DNA of 64,000 nt from Ophthalmolycus amberensis (lineage: Eukaryota > Chordata > Actinopteri > Perciformes > Zoarcidae): NCBI GenBank assembly GCA_024529925.1, contig JAFEUB010001186.1, positions 62,001-126,000 on the forward strand, written 5' to 3'. Every line of letters begins with the position of its first letter. The first letter of the stretch is position 1. Positions 11,364 through 24,189 of this stretch are shown here, in pieces. The notes below the pieces were generated by a model. That model searched no databases and had not been told where the DNA came from. It was given only the letters and a program-made list of their open reading frames with translations. A program made the translations under genes and the position numbers.

Positions 11364-12143
11364 CATTGGGAAACCCCAGAGAACTCACAGCTCAATCGCA
11401 CACGCAGGAGTTTTAAAAGTTACGAAGTGAAATGGTTCACGTACAGAGAGAGGTCGTTAAAGAGTAAAAGGTTTCAACAGTAGCAGTTACACACGGCTAA
11501 GTGATTAACGAGTCAACCTTTTATTAACAGCACACTGGTCTTCCTCCTCACGGTCAAGCAACCGTGTGCATTCACAATTACATTGTGTACAAGCTTCAAT
11601 AAAATAGTGTTATATCAGGCACCCTCACTGCACCTGTACTCACTCAGTGAACGAGCACAATGTATTTAATATTGTCAGTAATGAAAATATATAAATAATG
11701 GCCCCAAATAAAAGTAAAATTGAGGGAATACAAGTTAAAAGAAGAAATTAGAAAGAACACAAATGAAGTTGGAAAATATGTACTACAACATGAACAAATA
11801 TAATAAAAAAATAGAACTAATGAAGAAAGAGTAAAAAAGAAAAATGTGGGATGACTATTTTTCGTTAAAATTGTGAAAAATAATATTTATCTAAATTAAT
11901 CTTTAAGTTTTTATTTTTTGCTTTTTATTTTTCAAAAGCCGAGAAGAGCCATTGCACCTGTTCAACAGCTGGGTAAATATTTGTGATCACAAACAAAATA
12001 GAAGTTTGATTTCATTGCAGTTTGAGTGTTTTTCTGCTGCTGTGCATCATATCACAGGTGATGAATAATACAAGTCATAAATCAGCTCAGATCAGCAAAC
12101 CGATGCGATGCATGTAGTTCCCACAGCCCCGACGGTCTCTCTC
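11361..12143. other. No gene; AT-rich
   Basis: The 11640-11940 part is strongly A-rich (repeated AATAAAA, AAAGAAAAATG and similar) with no open frame. Nothing recognised. Confidence 0.45.
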
Positions 12144-12184
12144 TGTGTGTGTGTGTGTGTGTGTATGTGTGTGTGTGTGTGTGT

Positions 12185-12219
<35 letters not shown>

Positions 12220-12230
12220 CGTGCATGTGT
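12144..12230. repeat. Interrupted (GT)n microsatellite
   Basis: GT runs with GTAT interruptions, ending in GCACGTGCATGTG. Confidence 0.95.
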
Positions 12231-14924
12231 TCTTTGCAGGCCAGCTCACGTCCTGTAAGTCCGTTATAATAATGGTGGGAAAAGTGTTCCATCTAGATTT
12301 GCTTCAAAATCCGTGAACCTAATTACATGCAGGACCAAATGTATCAATCACCTCAATTACATTCAGCTATTAAGACGAATGGTGGGAAGGTGCTTTGTTA
12401 AGAAATGTATTGATTTTGATATTATGGTGAAATTAGATGACTTACTCACACATTCTAATCATGTAGTGAGTGGCACAATGCTGCGGTATCTCCCAGGCTC
12501 TCTGCTTCCAACACAGACTGTATCTCTCAGCCCAGACCTTCTCTGGTGAACATGGCCGAATCAACCCAGCAGGCCACCACGGGCCATGAGCTTTGGGCCC
12601 CTGTTACACCACCAATCCCCCCTTACTCTGTACCCTTTCACCTTCAAGTGCCCAGTAAGTAGAGTGCACACTGTAAACTACACATGGCAGCTTAATCATA
12701 TTTTGCCCACAGCCCCAGAAACCAACCGCAATCCCTGAGATGGAATACGACCTACCCCCAGGTCTGTTCGCCGCCGAGCAGTTCCATTGCAGCAGCATAC
12801 TCCGGCCAGTCGAACAAGGCCTTCAGGGCTGCAATGCTTTTAGAAACTAGGTTGAGAGTTACTCATAGTTTGGCCTTCGGAGCACTGAATTATGAAATGC
12901 GGTAGCTCATTTGACCTGTCGCCAGACAAACCACGGTGGAAGAAGCTCTGTGAGCTCAGCACAGATGACGGATTGTTTTCACTTGTTTTAACATCGTGGG
13001 ACTGAATGAGACATCGACATGCTCGTTATGTGAACATTTATTTGTTGCCAGAGTAGCATGGTATTTGGTGCCAAGAATGGGGAAAATAAAAAAGCTCTCA
13101 CACTGAGTCAGAGTTTTGCCTTGGGGGGGGGGGGAACAACAGAACACACCAGGCCTGGTTTTGTTTTTCTGTTTCATGGTAGCATTAAAAGCACAGCTTG
13201 TCTCCTCCTACCACACAAACAGAAATAGATAGCATGCTAACATTGAGCGACCAGCCACCGAGAGGAGCGTGGATTAGCATGCTACCCGTTAGCTATTCCT
13301 ATCTGAAAACGTTACCGTTTATACTAAAACTAGGTCAGATGGTGGTTCAAACACTGCTCCGTGGCCTGAGGTTGTTCAGACCCAACAAAGATGAGAGGAC
13401 ATCGTGATCCAGCGGGGTGGCGTCATGTATTTCAACAGGCGACGTGTGCTCAGAGGGATGCAGAAACGCTGCTAGGTGGGGAGCTACATCGAGACGCAAC
13501 AGATTCAGGATGCTTGTTGAAATCAGAAACCAGAAAAATGTATATCAGCCTTTCCATAGCAGGTATCAGAATACATGCTTTTTTGTAGCATGTTAAACGG
13601 GCCATGGCTGCCAATACATTTCCCTTTATTGAATTCGTATTATTCATGTTAATGACGTGGCGGTTGTTGTTGCACAGCTAGCAAAAATGTGTGCAATAAG
13701 GCCTCTGAATTAAAGTTAGCCTTGTGGACTTGATCTTTAAAAACGTCTAATTCATGCTTTGCCGGGTCTTTCCGCAAGACTACAAGCAACAACTTCTGAA
13801 ATGCTTGTTTTCTGAATGGAGTTCCGATCTGTGCTACACTATGCTAACATTGTAGCTGCTCCATCAACACTCAAAATAAATACGGCAGCAATTGTTACTG
13901 TTTGTACCGTTTATTCAGTTTATGCTTTACGCACATTTCGACTCATAGTTTCGTCAGGTCTCTGTACAAATACGAGGTACTATTGTAGAGCTCTGGGCGC
14001 CCACAGAGGACTACAACATTTTGTCCTAAATTCTTGATTCAACATTGTCAGGATGTCAGCGACGACGGGAGAATCTCACCACTGAAAGGGCTTCTCACCA
14101 CAGCATCAAAGAAATACCTTGCAAGTATTTTAGTTTGCACGACGTTGCGTTTGGTTTGAACACACCATTACACATGCCCCAGGTACAATGGACACAACGT
14201 TTAACCATGAGCATTAGCTCCAAATCCACAAAACCTTTATGAAAATCGATGGAGCACAGCCCGATAGTTGTCGGTCACTGGTGGCAGCTTGCTAATGCTA
14301 CACTATGATTGGCCAGTTTGCATTCAAGGGGACTTAGCGAAAGGTCAATTGCATCAATATAATCTCAAATTGATTTGCAACATTATTTCATATAAACTCA
14401 ACCTGGGGATTTTGTTCAACATGAATGTGTAGTGTGTTTGCTTCAGCCTCTGCTGGTTACACTCGCAGATTTAAAGAATCTCAGTTTCCTGTGGGCCTTT
14501 AGGCTCTGTGTTGAGAATGTTTTCATGCCACCGTGTTGCTACTTCTTTTGGTCGGTTTTCTCTTGATACATATCTCCAGCCTGAGTGGGAGTCGATATTA
14601 AAAAGGCTAAAAGAAAAGATTCCAGGGGGAATAACTTAAAACTGCAGGCAGCGCCCTAGTCCTAATGAATCATCATTTATTCAAGATGAAAATCATTGCA
14701 ACCAAGCAGGTACAAAAACTGTTTAACGAGCAATGCAGCACGACACACACACACACACAATATCTGCGCCTTCGTGAAGTTGCAGTCTCAGCACAGTTCT
14801 CTGTCAGCCTTTGGTTGTCACAAATATGATGAGGTCAGAAGTTTGGGGGTGGAGTTTGATCCTGATTGACAACGACAGCCCTGACATAATCTCTACCAGT
14901 CAACCAGCCTCCCACTAGACCCTC
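12231..14924. other. No gene seen in 2.7 kb; old repeat fragments likely
   Basis: Includes a G-run (about 13125-13134) and a GCATGCTAACATTGAGC / TAGCATGCTACC patch (13230-13290) typical of a dispersed fish repeat. A short CA tract lies at 14741-14759. Frames of 60-80 codons are scattered on both strands with no domain or splice logic. Confidence 0.4.
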
Positions 14925-14993
14925 TGTGCGTGTGTGTGTGTGTGTGTGTGTGTAGGTGTGTGTGTGTGTGTGTGTGCGTGTGCGTGTGTGTGT
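14925..14993. repeat. Interrupted (GT)n microsatellite
   Basis: GT runs with TAGG and GCG interruptions. The His-Thr part of the 154-codon minus-strand frame is its translation. Confidence 0.95.
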
Positions 14994-15849
14994 CAAAGCC
15001 AAAGGAAAATTGTCTTTCAACGTGAATGCATGTCTTTCTGTAGCTGTGTAGCGTGTCCAGGGCAGATCATAGCAAAAAGGGTAAAACTGACAAAACATGG
15101 AGAGATTTCTTTTGACATGTATCTCTTTATGTATGTGTGTTTGTGTGCACAGCAATGCATGTGTGTGTTTGGGAGATAAAGCAAAAGTGGCGTGGAGGAG
15201 AGGCAGATATATTCGGACACGAGATTGTGTCAATCTTTTAGTGAGACCGTATCTTCCCTCTGGATTTACACCGCCTCTCTCCGGCAGGAAAGAACACACT
15301 CACCACATATTGGCTCTGTGCTGAACGGAACTGTGTTCTGTAAAAGGCGTCTATTTCTCAGAGGATGGAGCAGATGGTGAGGCCTTTCTAAACCGCAATA
15401 TGTATGATTCTTCAATTAAATATCCCATCTTTTGCATTTCCACTTCATAATGAGATCATAACCGTGGTCACTTTGATACATTTGCATGATTAGAGGAAAC
15501 AACTAAGACCGACCACTGAGGAGGCTGCTGGGAGAGTCATTTCTCGCATGTTAAAGTCAAAGATGACAAGAGAGGGGGTGGGCTGACTGGAGGCAAGTAC
15601 AGTAGGCTTATGGAAAACGTCTTAATTTCGCAAAACACCAATCATCCCCACGATGTGCTCATTTTTCATAGTAATTACATAAAGGCACCATCACATGTAA
15701 TTGATTACATTTCTTTAGTTCAAGGATACCGTGAGATGAGCCACTTTGTTTTTCAAAAGGGTAATTAGATGTAGAAGATTTATATATTAACAAGCTATTA
15801 AGGCAATTGAAGAAATGGTTCCAAATGAATAAAATCCAGAATTTCCAAA
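14994..15849. other. No gene seen
   Basis: Unique-looking sequence; several overlapping short frames, none supported. Confidence 0.4.
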
Positions 15850-16221
15850 TGAAAAGTTAAGCATCACCAGAGTTATTTCAGTTCATCCTCTGAGGAACAT
15901 GAATGGCTGTACCAAATTTCTTGGCAATTAATTCAATAGTTGTTGAGACGTTTCACTCATAACCACAAATATCGACCTCACGGTGTTACTATGAGTCAAG
16001 GGGATCACCAAGATCATTGGGATTCATCCTCTGGAAACAATGCATGTCCGTGTAGAACTGTGTGCCAATGATGTGGAGCAGATTTTGAGATATTTCACGC
16101 ACTAAATGAAAAGTTTGACTTACTGGTGGTGCTAGATGAAAAGTCAAGGGATCACTACAGTCATTATGATTCATCCTCTGGGGACCATGAATATCAGTAC
16201 TCATTTTCATTGCAATCCAAT
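15850..16221 (+). repeat. Dispersed repeat built of three ~140-148-bp monomers
   Basis: The block AGTCAAGG-GATCACCA...TTCATCCTCTGGGGA-CATGAAT recurs with starts near 15855, 15994 and 16142, a spacing of 139 then 148 bp. Each monomer also carries a TTGAGA-TATTTCAC-like segment. The third is cut off after about 80 bp by the element at 16222. I recognise the motif (hallmark ATTCATCCTCTGGGGACCATG) as a widespread fish repeat, family name unknown. Confidence 0.75.
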
Positions 16222-16390
16222 AAGGGTGCTCCGATCATGATTTTTCATACATTTTTCATAACATTTCACTTGGGAATCGATGCATCATCTGATCGGCTCT
16301 TCTGATGGGTCTTCATAGAGAGCAGCGATTAAGCCATCAGAACAAAAATTGTCCTAAACGATTTGTGGCCGATTAATCGGAGCACTTTAG
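16222..16390. mobile_element. Small hAT-like MITE
   Basis: The left end is TAAGGGTGCTCCGATCATG. The right end, reverse-complemented, is CTAAAGTGCTCCGATTAATC. The shared GTGCTCCGAT core gives about 16-bp imperfect TIRs around a 169-bp body with no coding capacity. TAAGGGTGCTCCGAT-type ends resemble fish hAT elements. No clear 8-bp target duplication was found, so superfamily is tentative. Confidence 0.65.
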
Positions 16391-16719
16391 TTATGGAATT
16401 TGTAAGGTACAAAAACATTGACAAAATGCAAATAGCTCCATGAAAAATGACCAAACTCTATTCACTAGGGAACATCGAAGGATGAGTTTAAAGGCTCTTA
16501 AAAAAGCGAAATAGGCCAGTGAGTGGATTTTGTTTAAACTTTAAAATGTCAACGTTCAGTCAACTGAATTATACCATGTTGTTAATGAATCAGCAGTTCT
16601 GCTGACACAAGTACTAACTCCTCAATCAACTACATCAGAAGACTTTAAACGTCCACATTGAGACGTCGAACACACACTGATATTGTCCAACATGTGAAAC
16701 AGCTACATGTGCTTCTCTG

Positions 16720-16721
<2 letters not shown>
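16391..16721. other. No gene seen
   Basis: Unique-looking, AT-rich; nothing recognised. Confidence 0.4.

Positions 16722-16782
<61 letters not shown>
16722..16782. repeat. (GT)n microsatellite
   Basis: About 30 GT units with one TTTG interruption. Confidence 0.97.
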
Positions 16783-16784
<2 letters not shown>

Positions 16785-16965
16785 TGTATAACGGCTGACA
16801 CAGGACTGCATTAGTCACTGGATGGAGATCAGTTTGACCTCCATCCTGTTTATTCAGATCTAACAGATCCTCTGGGGCCACACACACAAATATACTCCTC
16901 TCATTGGTTTGACACAGAGACACAAATGTACTACACTGATGACACGCTATGTGTAAATGTTTGTG

Positions 16966-16988
16966 AGTGTGTGTGTGTGTGTGTGTGT
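16966..16988. repeat. (GT)n microsatellite
   Basis: Short GT run, about 11 units. Confidence 0.95.
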
Positions 16989-17082
16989 CAAGGTTGGTTC
17001 ATAGAAAGCTAGTACAGAAGCTGTGTGGTCTCAGCAGATCAATAGTGTTATTCAAACAGGCTGGAGGAGACTATAAAAGCAT

Positions 17083-17351
17083 TATTTCTCTCTCCTTCTT
17101 CCATTCACCACCGCTCTCTTTATCCTTCAATCCTCTTCTTCATCTCTCCATTCATTTTTCTTTCATACCCCTCCCTCCCTCCTTTTCTTTGTCTTAATTT
17201 ACTCTCTCCCTCTCCTCCTCCAGCTTTATCCTCTTCCATAAGTCCTCCTCCCACTTTCTTTCACGTACATTTCTTTCTTTTCCAATTCTTCCCTCATCTT
17301 TCCATCCTCCTTCTTTTCTTCCATCCTTCCCTCCCTTCATTCGCTCCCTTG
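17083..17351. repeat. Pyrimidine-rich stretch, 270 bp
   Basis: Dominated by TTCTTCC, CTCCCTCC and CTTTCTTTC blocks on the plus strand, about 85% C+T by eye. It may be decayed simple sequence. No frame of note. Confidence 0.75.
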
Positions 17352-17626
17352 CACTGTTAATCCAGGGCAAAAGTCTAGCGTTTCAACCCTCCGGCATCAA
17401 CACGTGCGCTTGCTAAAGTTAGAAAGCCAAACCAAGAGGCAAGCAAAGAAATTTGCTTCAGGATGCAAGTCGCACTTCAAGCACTTCATGCGCTGTACAT
17501 TGCACTTCTTAGTTTGAATTATGTCGCTGCCATTATGAAAAACTTGACCTACATTGATTATTCGTCGATGAAAACGTACCTTTAATGAGGTAAACATGGC
17601 GGAACCGAATAACAGGAAGATATCGA

Positions 17627-17800
17627 GTGAGTGACGTAAATGTAAGAAACATTTTTTACAGATTTGTACTTTTTCTCAGAAGTCGAATGGATGTTTGCTT
17701 AATTTGCAAGGAATCCTTTGCCGTATTGATAAAGTACACTGTTAGAAGTAACTATGAAACTAAGCATCGGTCCCACACGTTAAAGAAAAAGAGAAAAAAA
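17627..17800 (+). pseudogene. hAT transposase zinc-finger remnant (ZBED5/FAM200-like)
   Basis: The frame ending at 17842 contains CLICKESFAVLIKYTVRSN followed by YETKH. This matches the N-terminal BED-like zinc finger of hAT transposases of the ZBED5/FAM200/GTF2IRD2 type, in which C-x2-C is followed by a conserved R-R-H-Y-E-T-K-H. The two cysteines and the last His are present, but the first zinc-ligand His is Asn (RSNYETKH), so the finger is probably broken. The upstream part does not match in one frame, and downstream the frame runs into a Lys-rich tail with a stop, so only a fragment survives. The DNA-binding role is known for the family; this copy is dead. Confidence 0.7.
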
Positions 17801-18803
17801 AGACAAATTATAAAAACAAACAACAAAACAAAAACTGGGTGAAAGTCGACAGATAGATAATCATCTGAGGCGAAAATACATATCCAAATGAATATTTGGA
17901 AAGTATATTTCATTACAGCTAATGGGGAAACAATCAAGGATGTCCAAGACTCAGGGTGAGGAGGTGCTGCAAAAGGGATCTGAAAAGACAATATAACCAG
18001 TTTTATTGTCTGAAGAGACGGTCACAACTGAAAGAGGGATGTGATGGAGGATGTTCTAGAGAGTGGGTGGCAGGAAGTTATGACTAAATGGTTTGAGGTT
18101 GCAATAGAAATGTCAAGACTAATCACTAAACAGCCATTATTAGCTCGTACAGACACATCGTGAAAAAGGCCAGATAACAAATGAGGTCGTCGGAGCTCTA
18201 ATGTGCTGTGTTGTTAGTGCGATGTAGAAGTGAGCCCCTCCATGCTCTGTGGGCGTATCATCACGGAGGGTTTGTGGTCTTCCATTGAAGAAAGTAAAGT
18301 AATCCATTATGATACAGAAATACAAACCGGGAAAGTAAAAATAAAAAAGACAAATGGAACACTACGTTCATTGGGTTAGTTTCATTTATTTCTTAAAATA
18401 GACCGTTGTCATTTTTACTTGTCATAGTAAAGCAAAGGTGTGTCTAATAACATTAACAATGGTTCTGTCCCATTTATGTACCGGAGTAAGCCACGTCAGA
18501 CAGCCAGCGGGCACAACACCAGCACCCTGGAACTAGATCACTTATATGGAATGGAGCCACGATTACTGTTATTAGTTACACCTGCACTCGATGTGTCACA
18601 GTGTCAAAGAAGAGAACAGTCTGTAGAGTCTTTAGGTGTAATGGTGACACCTGCTTCTTCTCCTTTGACCCATGTCTCATCTGGTAACTAGTTGGCCATG
18701 TTCAGAGTTCCCTCCAGTCACCTGACTCTGAGCCACAGCTGCTCTTAGTCATTAACGTCCTATGAATAGAACACAGTTCACAGTCTTTGTTTGCCTGATC
18801 ATT
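17801..18803. other. No gene seen
   Basis: Starts in an A-rich patch (17780-17838) and continues as unique-looking sequence. Short frames only. Confidence 0.4.
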
Positions 18804-19083
18804 AAAGGGGAACTCCAATGATTTTACACATCCAAAAAAAAAAAAAAAAAAAAACGGGTGTGGAGTTCGATGGAAGTGTGGTTAACAGACTGTGTAGCTC
18901 CATCTCAGTTTGAGGCTCGCAGCTCAAGACTATGTAAGACGGTACAAGCATAACACACCTGAATGGCTGAGCGAGCTGTTGCATTGTGGGAAATGTCGGC
19001 GCCATGTTTTGACGCGGAAGATGAAGAAATATCTCTGGTTCCGCTGCATCGATGTTGCGACACTCCCAATCAAACTCCCTTCT
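18804..19083. repeat. Probable dispersed repeat with A21 tract
   Basis: Begins AAGGGGAACTCCAATGATTT, a start I associate with a common fish dispersed element, then an uninterrupted run of 21 A at 18834-18854. It also contains GTTGCATTGTGGGAAATGTC. It abuts family D copy 3. The 112-codon minus-strand frame starts in one repeat and crosses into the other, so it is not a gene. Family name unknown. Confidence 0.5.
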
Positions 19084-19604
19084 CACTCCCAACTCGCCGC
19101 GTAGGGACACTTGGTCAGGACCCCTTGGCGTAAATGGCATTACTTATGTGACATAAGTCAAGACATTTACATTGCTTCTTTAGGCAGCCAAACTACGTGG
19201 TTATGTTGTGGAAAGAAATATGGTTTGCTTTAAAATAAGTAAGTTTGTTACAGAACTTAAGTTATGTATGTTACATATGTTGCGTAAAATAAGTTTGTTA
19301 TGTAAGATTAGGCAGTTTCACACACAATAAGTTGGTTACACAGGAAACAAACAGCGGTCTCCAGGGTGAAAGTCCTGCAAAAGTTTGACCCGTCCATCCA
19401 CCACAACCTCCTCCTGTGTAGACTTTGTTGCTCTTTATACTTCTCTATACCCACCTTGCTCCTTTTAATCCAGTTATGATTACTATGACCACTGGAGGCT
19501 GCCTTGCACGTCCAAAACTGACGCCAGGAGGGTTTGAGGAGCTTTATAGTTTGAGCGTGAAGGGCCACCTACCAAGCTACTGAATTTGATGAGTCCGCCC
19601 TGGA
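19084..19604 (-). repeat. Dispersed repeat family D, copy 3
   Basis: The left end CACTCCCAACTCGCC matches the terminal repeat of the copy at 25411. The right end TGAATTTGATGAGTCCGCC (about 19581-19599) is a degraded inverse of it. Internal GCGGTCTCCAGGGTGAAAGT is the inverse of the family's ACTTTCACCCAGGAGACC-type block. About 520 bp, non-coding. Confidence 0.7.
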
Positions 19605-19867
19605 TTTCACCGTCCATCGTGAGTCCGATAATGTCATGGGGGTGCAACACTAGATTGGTGTAGTAATTTTATATTTCCACTACATACAAAAAAAGAGTTT
19701 GGTCTAAAACTCACTGCATTCTTCTGTGCTGCAACACAGCAACAAGTGGGAAAATGATGAATACATTTTTTTAATTATTTATCAGGTTATACTGGCACTT
19801 ATTTGAGAAACGCATTGAAACACGACCAATCCCCGTAAGATGATTCTGTATTTGCAGTACGGTCTTT
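19605..19867. other. No gene seen
   Basis: Short unique-looking spacer. Confidence 0.4.
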
Positions 19868-20197
19868 ATGCACCAGTGTTTCAGGAGCAGGGAGAAGGAG
19901 AAAGTTGCGCAGGCTCAGTGCCGCGATGTGACCGGAGTTGAAGGGGATCCATTAGTGAGGTCTGGACGAGAGTCGCCCACAGACACACAGCAGTCATCGT
20001 TAGTCATCGTCATGCATGAACAAATAAACAACGCAGCCGGGACTTTGACAAAAGTCATCACTCCAATGAGAACTGAGACAGGGCGAGAGGTTCACACAGC
20101 AAGCTATTGGAGGTGTATAGTTCCAACAGACACACCTGCTGTAAGGGTTATGAAACAAGCTTCCAGGAAGCAGCAGAAACTGAGAGAAAAGTGTCAG
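19868..20197 (+). other. Weak candidate exon with a strong donor-like site
   Basis: An ATG frame at 19868 stays open for about 110 codons and reaches GTGTCAGGTAAGAC, where CAG|GTAAGA (GT at about 20200) matches the vertebrate 5' splice-site consensus. The predicted peptide is polar (for example REKEKVAQAQ and RKQQKLREKCQ) with no domain I recognise. No TATA box, CpG enrichment or upstream acceptor was seen. A frame of this length also occurs by chance. It needs RNA or cross-species evidence and is not called a gene. Confidence 0.15.
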
Positions 20198-20200
20198 GTA

Positions 20201-23200
20201 AGACATTTTCTTTTCAAGCCATAACAATTGATCACACTGATGTAAACACATCATGACAAATGCAGTGTTGTCTCAGGGTTTAGGAGGAGAGGAGATGAAA
20301 TCGTCGTTTTACTCTTACGTGATAGTAGAAAGTGAAATACCTTCTCTTTTTTTTTGAGAGAGAGAAAAACATTTATATAAAGACTCTTGGAAATAACAAA
20401 AGACAAAGAGACGAAAGAAGGAAACCCCTTAGAGAAGAAGAGAGATCAGAGTTATTTATCTAGTTGTGACAGCTGCTGTACAGATGTTTTTTGTGTCGAC
20501 ACTGTATCTCTACGTATGCAGTCGTCTCATCGGAAGCACATTTTATCGAAGTATTCATATGTGCATGTGTCTGGAGGAAGTTGGGTGAGAGAGACGGGCT
20601 GGACTGTGACCTCTGTCTCCTTCTCTGACCATCAGTGACTCAGCAAAAACATCTGGGGCACAACTGCAAAAGCTGAAGTCCTCACTCTCATATAGTTTTG
20701 CCTCAGAGGGGAAAAACAGGACGCTTCCTTCTAAGATGTTTTACATCATAGCTCATTATATTGACATCATGTCTTATATTTTAACATGCCCTCTTATAAA
20801 CATGCCCTCTGCAACTGTCACACAATGCTTGAAAAATTACACGGTTGAACAGAGCGTTTTCTGACCCTAATTACAGAGGAGCCTCGGTGTACGTGTTGTT
20901 TGGGAAGTCTTTCAAACTTTTGTTGGAAAAACAGCGATCATCAGAGAGAGCCCGACTTTGCCAGAGGTGCCTAATCTATGGAGTGACCTCCGCTCAGTTC
21001 AACCGCCAACATCAACACAAACCAATGACTTTTCTCCATCATTACAATCACCATTATGAAGCAAATGTCAGGATTCAAAGACTGTTTGATATGATTTGAT
21101 TAAAAAGGAGCAGCAAACACAGACAGAGATATATTAGATGATGTTCTAGCCAGTCCCTGAGGAGGGTGACTGTTTAGCTATCAGCTACTGATTGGTTATT
21201 GATTGCTTCAGTTCTTTTGTCTGTGCTGTCCCCCTGAATTATGATTTATCAACCCTGTCTCCTTCAACGTTCCCAAACCACTTAAGTGAATTGTTGACAA
21301 CATCTTTAGGGAAACGCATTTTCACATGGATTACATTTATAGTTTTAAACATGTTTTAAATTGAAACAAAACAAAAGCAAAATGCAAAAAAGCTTCTTGG
21401 TTAGGTCGTCATGGTTTGGCGTCAGTGAACGTATCTTGTGTCCTACAGTCTCTGCTCCGTGCTACAATTTAAAGTCCAAGAGATTCAGCTGAGTTGAGGT
21501 TATCCTGCCTTCCTGTCCTCCCCCCCCCCCCGCCCATCAACTTCTCTCACTTTTCTCTCAGACACTGTTACTGTTTTGATTCAACTGTGAAATCACCAAA
21601 ACTCTCTGACCCTCTATCTAGGGTCCCACCACCCCACCTCCAGGGATACCTTTCTTTCCTTCTTTCTTTTTCCTCCAGCTAAAAAAGAAAAGTAGAGTTT
21701 ATTTCAAAGTATTTCATCTCTTCTGTGCACCTGTTCTTTTCTCAGTACAGGTGCCAAAACTAAAAACAAGCCAGAATAGGACAGATTGCTTCACTCCTTT
21801 GAAGAATTTACATTTGATAAGACATCAGGACTCAAACGTAGACTATGTGACTTGTGAAGATGTGGCTCTTTGCAGGGGTTTCCAGGCTTCTCCCCTGGGC
21901 TTTACACTAGTGGGATTTCCACACCAACAATTGTTCCTCAAAGGTCTTCTCATCTGGATATTTAAACATAAAGAGCTGTACCTAATATGTTGGGTGAAGT
22001 CGGGCTGTGTTTTGTCATTGAAACACCATATTACATATTCCCTGCGGTAAAGTATACCGAACCTCCCTTAGCAATAGCTGCCTTCATCTGAAGTGCCCGT
22101 TCCCATGGAAACAAACGGTGAGCCACAATGTGCTTGACTCATGCATAGGTGAAATTGCTTGCCATCACTTTATGGCTGGTTGGCCTTTCTGTTTTTTAAA
22201 CCGCACCGGCGCTCCCCTGTGGCGATGTGTGTCGCCCTGCCTTTAACCTCCGCAGACTGTTTCTGTCAGTCGCCCCTTTATGGAGGAAGAAATATCTTCA
22301 AGCCAACAGAGCTAGATAAGGTGCACTCCGCATAGATTTAAGTATGTGAATATCTATTCTACCAGGTTAAGGCAACAAACCTAACAAATAATTGAAGTTG
22401 AGTAAAATGTTGACTTCGTGCCTTACACAGTAAGAGGTGCAGGAAGTGTCTGAAGTGCATGCATACAATCATCCTCATTGTGATGTGCGATGTTTTTATC
22501 AGTGAGATGACCATGTAGCCATTTGTCCTAAAAGACACTTAACAGTCTCAATCATGTAACTTTTAAAATGACGTTGACTTAATGACTACAAGTTGATTTG
22601 TCACTGGTAGCTGATGACATTTTAAATCATGTTACGATCAGTTGTAGAAACACACCTTTAGTTCTGGAGTCCGTGAACCCGGTCTGGACCTGTGATTTGT
22701 GTTTTTGTCCACCTTGCAGTTTTGTCTCTTCCTGCTGTCAAGATGAGAGGCAATTACAACTTAACCACACTCAGTGTCAGCTGTACTTATAGAAACGCAA
22801 CACACAGATCCTCCATCAACCACACTGTTCATCAAACAGGAGTATGGATCTGTGCTGACATCTGACATGAACGCAGCCACTGACCCGAAGAGTTCTTTAC
22901 CTTTCATGCATTGCTTTTGTCTGATCTGTCTCTCCGTACCTCTATTCTCGGTCTCATCAGCCCATCAATGGTGGCGACTTTAAAAATCTGTTTTGTAACC
23001 AACTGATGTGGAAAACAAGCATTGTTCAGTTCAAACTCATCTGCCCCCTCGAAAGGAGAAATAAGACATTTTCAGTGATAAGCTGCATGACAATTTATTC
23101 CACTAATGAATACAAGCTATTGCTAGACACCAGACTGGACCCAGAAGGGATCCAATGTTGGGGGAGAAAAAAATGTGGATCTCAAAACCAATTAACACCC

Positions 23201-24189
23201 AGCCGCCAATGCAATGGATGAAAGCGCAGCAACATTTGCCAGTTCCACTGTAATATTGGTTGGAATGTTTTTTTGTTCTTTTTCATCACAAACACGGTGG
23301 TGAATCATCTTTGATAGTCAAATGATCGTAAATCAAAGTCATGTTTTGCAGAGTGTTGTGCTGCTGGTTGTCTTTAAAGATGCCGATCGTCCATAAAGCA
23401 TGCAATGCATGGTACGGTCATTCATATTTAATGTGCTGTCAACTATATGAGAAAACTCCAACAACATAAGATTCAGCAGCAAAAACCTGAGACTTCATTT
23501 CAAGATGTGTGTATCAAAGCTCTGTAAGTAAACTGCAGGCCAGTAAAGTTCATCTGCTGTATGTGTGTTTTTATAATGCTAGCCGGTGGCTATTGGATTG
23601 CGCGCCAAAGGGTCAGAGGCTCCAGCATGTCTTCTGGCCACAGGCTAATAGTCCATGCATGTGTCAGCAAAGCCACTCAATAAACCACTGCAGAGTAAAT
23701 CCTGTGAGCATTACTGACGCCATAAAACTCATCGTATTGTGATGCAAGACTGAGATGTGTGAAAGGAGCCGGTTGCCAGATGATGCTGAAAATGGCACAC
23801 CAGCAGGAAAAAATGATGGAGGGGGTTGTTTTGGGCAACACACATCCCCATTTGTTTTCATGGTCATGACATGTGACTGTCATCTTAACATTATGCCGTG
23901 ATGGCTTTGATGATGAGGGTTTCATCCTTAATTACAACAGCTCATGTGACACGGCCTTTCTAGCTTCCTTACAGCAAGCAGATGGTAAAAATCTGCTTTT
24001 TTTTCTCCATAAAACGTACTATCAGTGACCCTATAGGCTTAAAACTGTGACGCTCTAGACATGTCAGGGATGGCTTGTCATCACTAGCATACATTGTACA
24101 GACATTGTCTCTTCATAGGTTTTGGTTTACTTGCTCAACAGAACTACTAGGGTACAGAAACGTTTGAGGTTTAAGGGGGAAAAAAGTAA
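20201..24189. other. No gene seen in about 4 kb
   Basis: Repeat-poor and mostly unique-looking. A C-run with one G sits at about 21520-21533. Frames up to 99 codons (for example 21751-22050) have no domain. Conserved non-coding elements could be present but cannot be judged without comparison to other fish. Confidence 0.4.
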
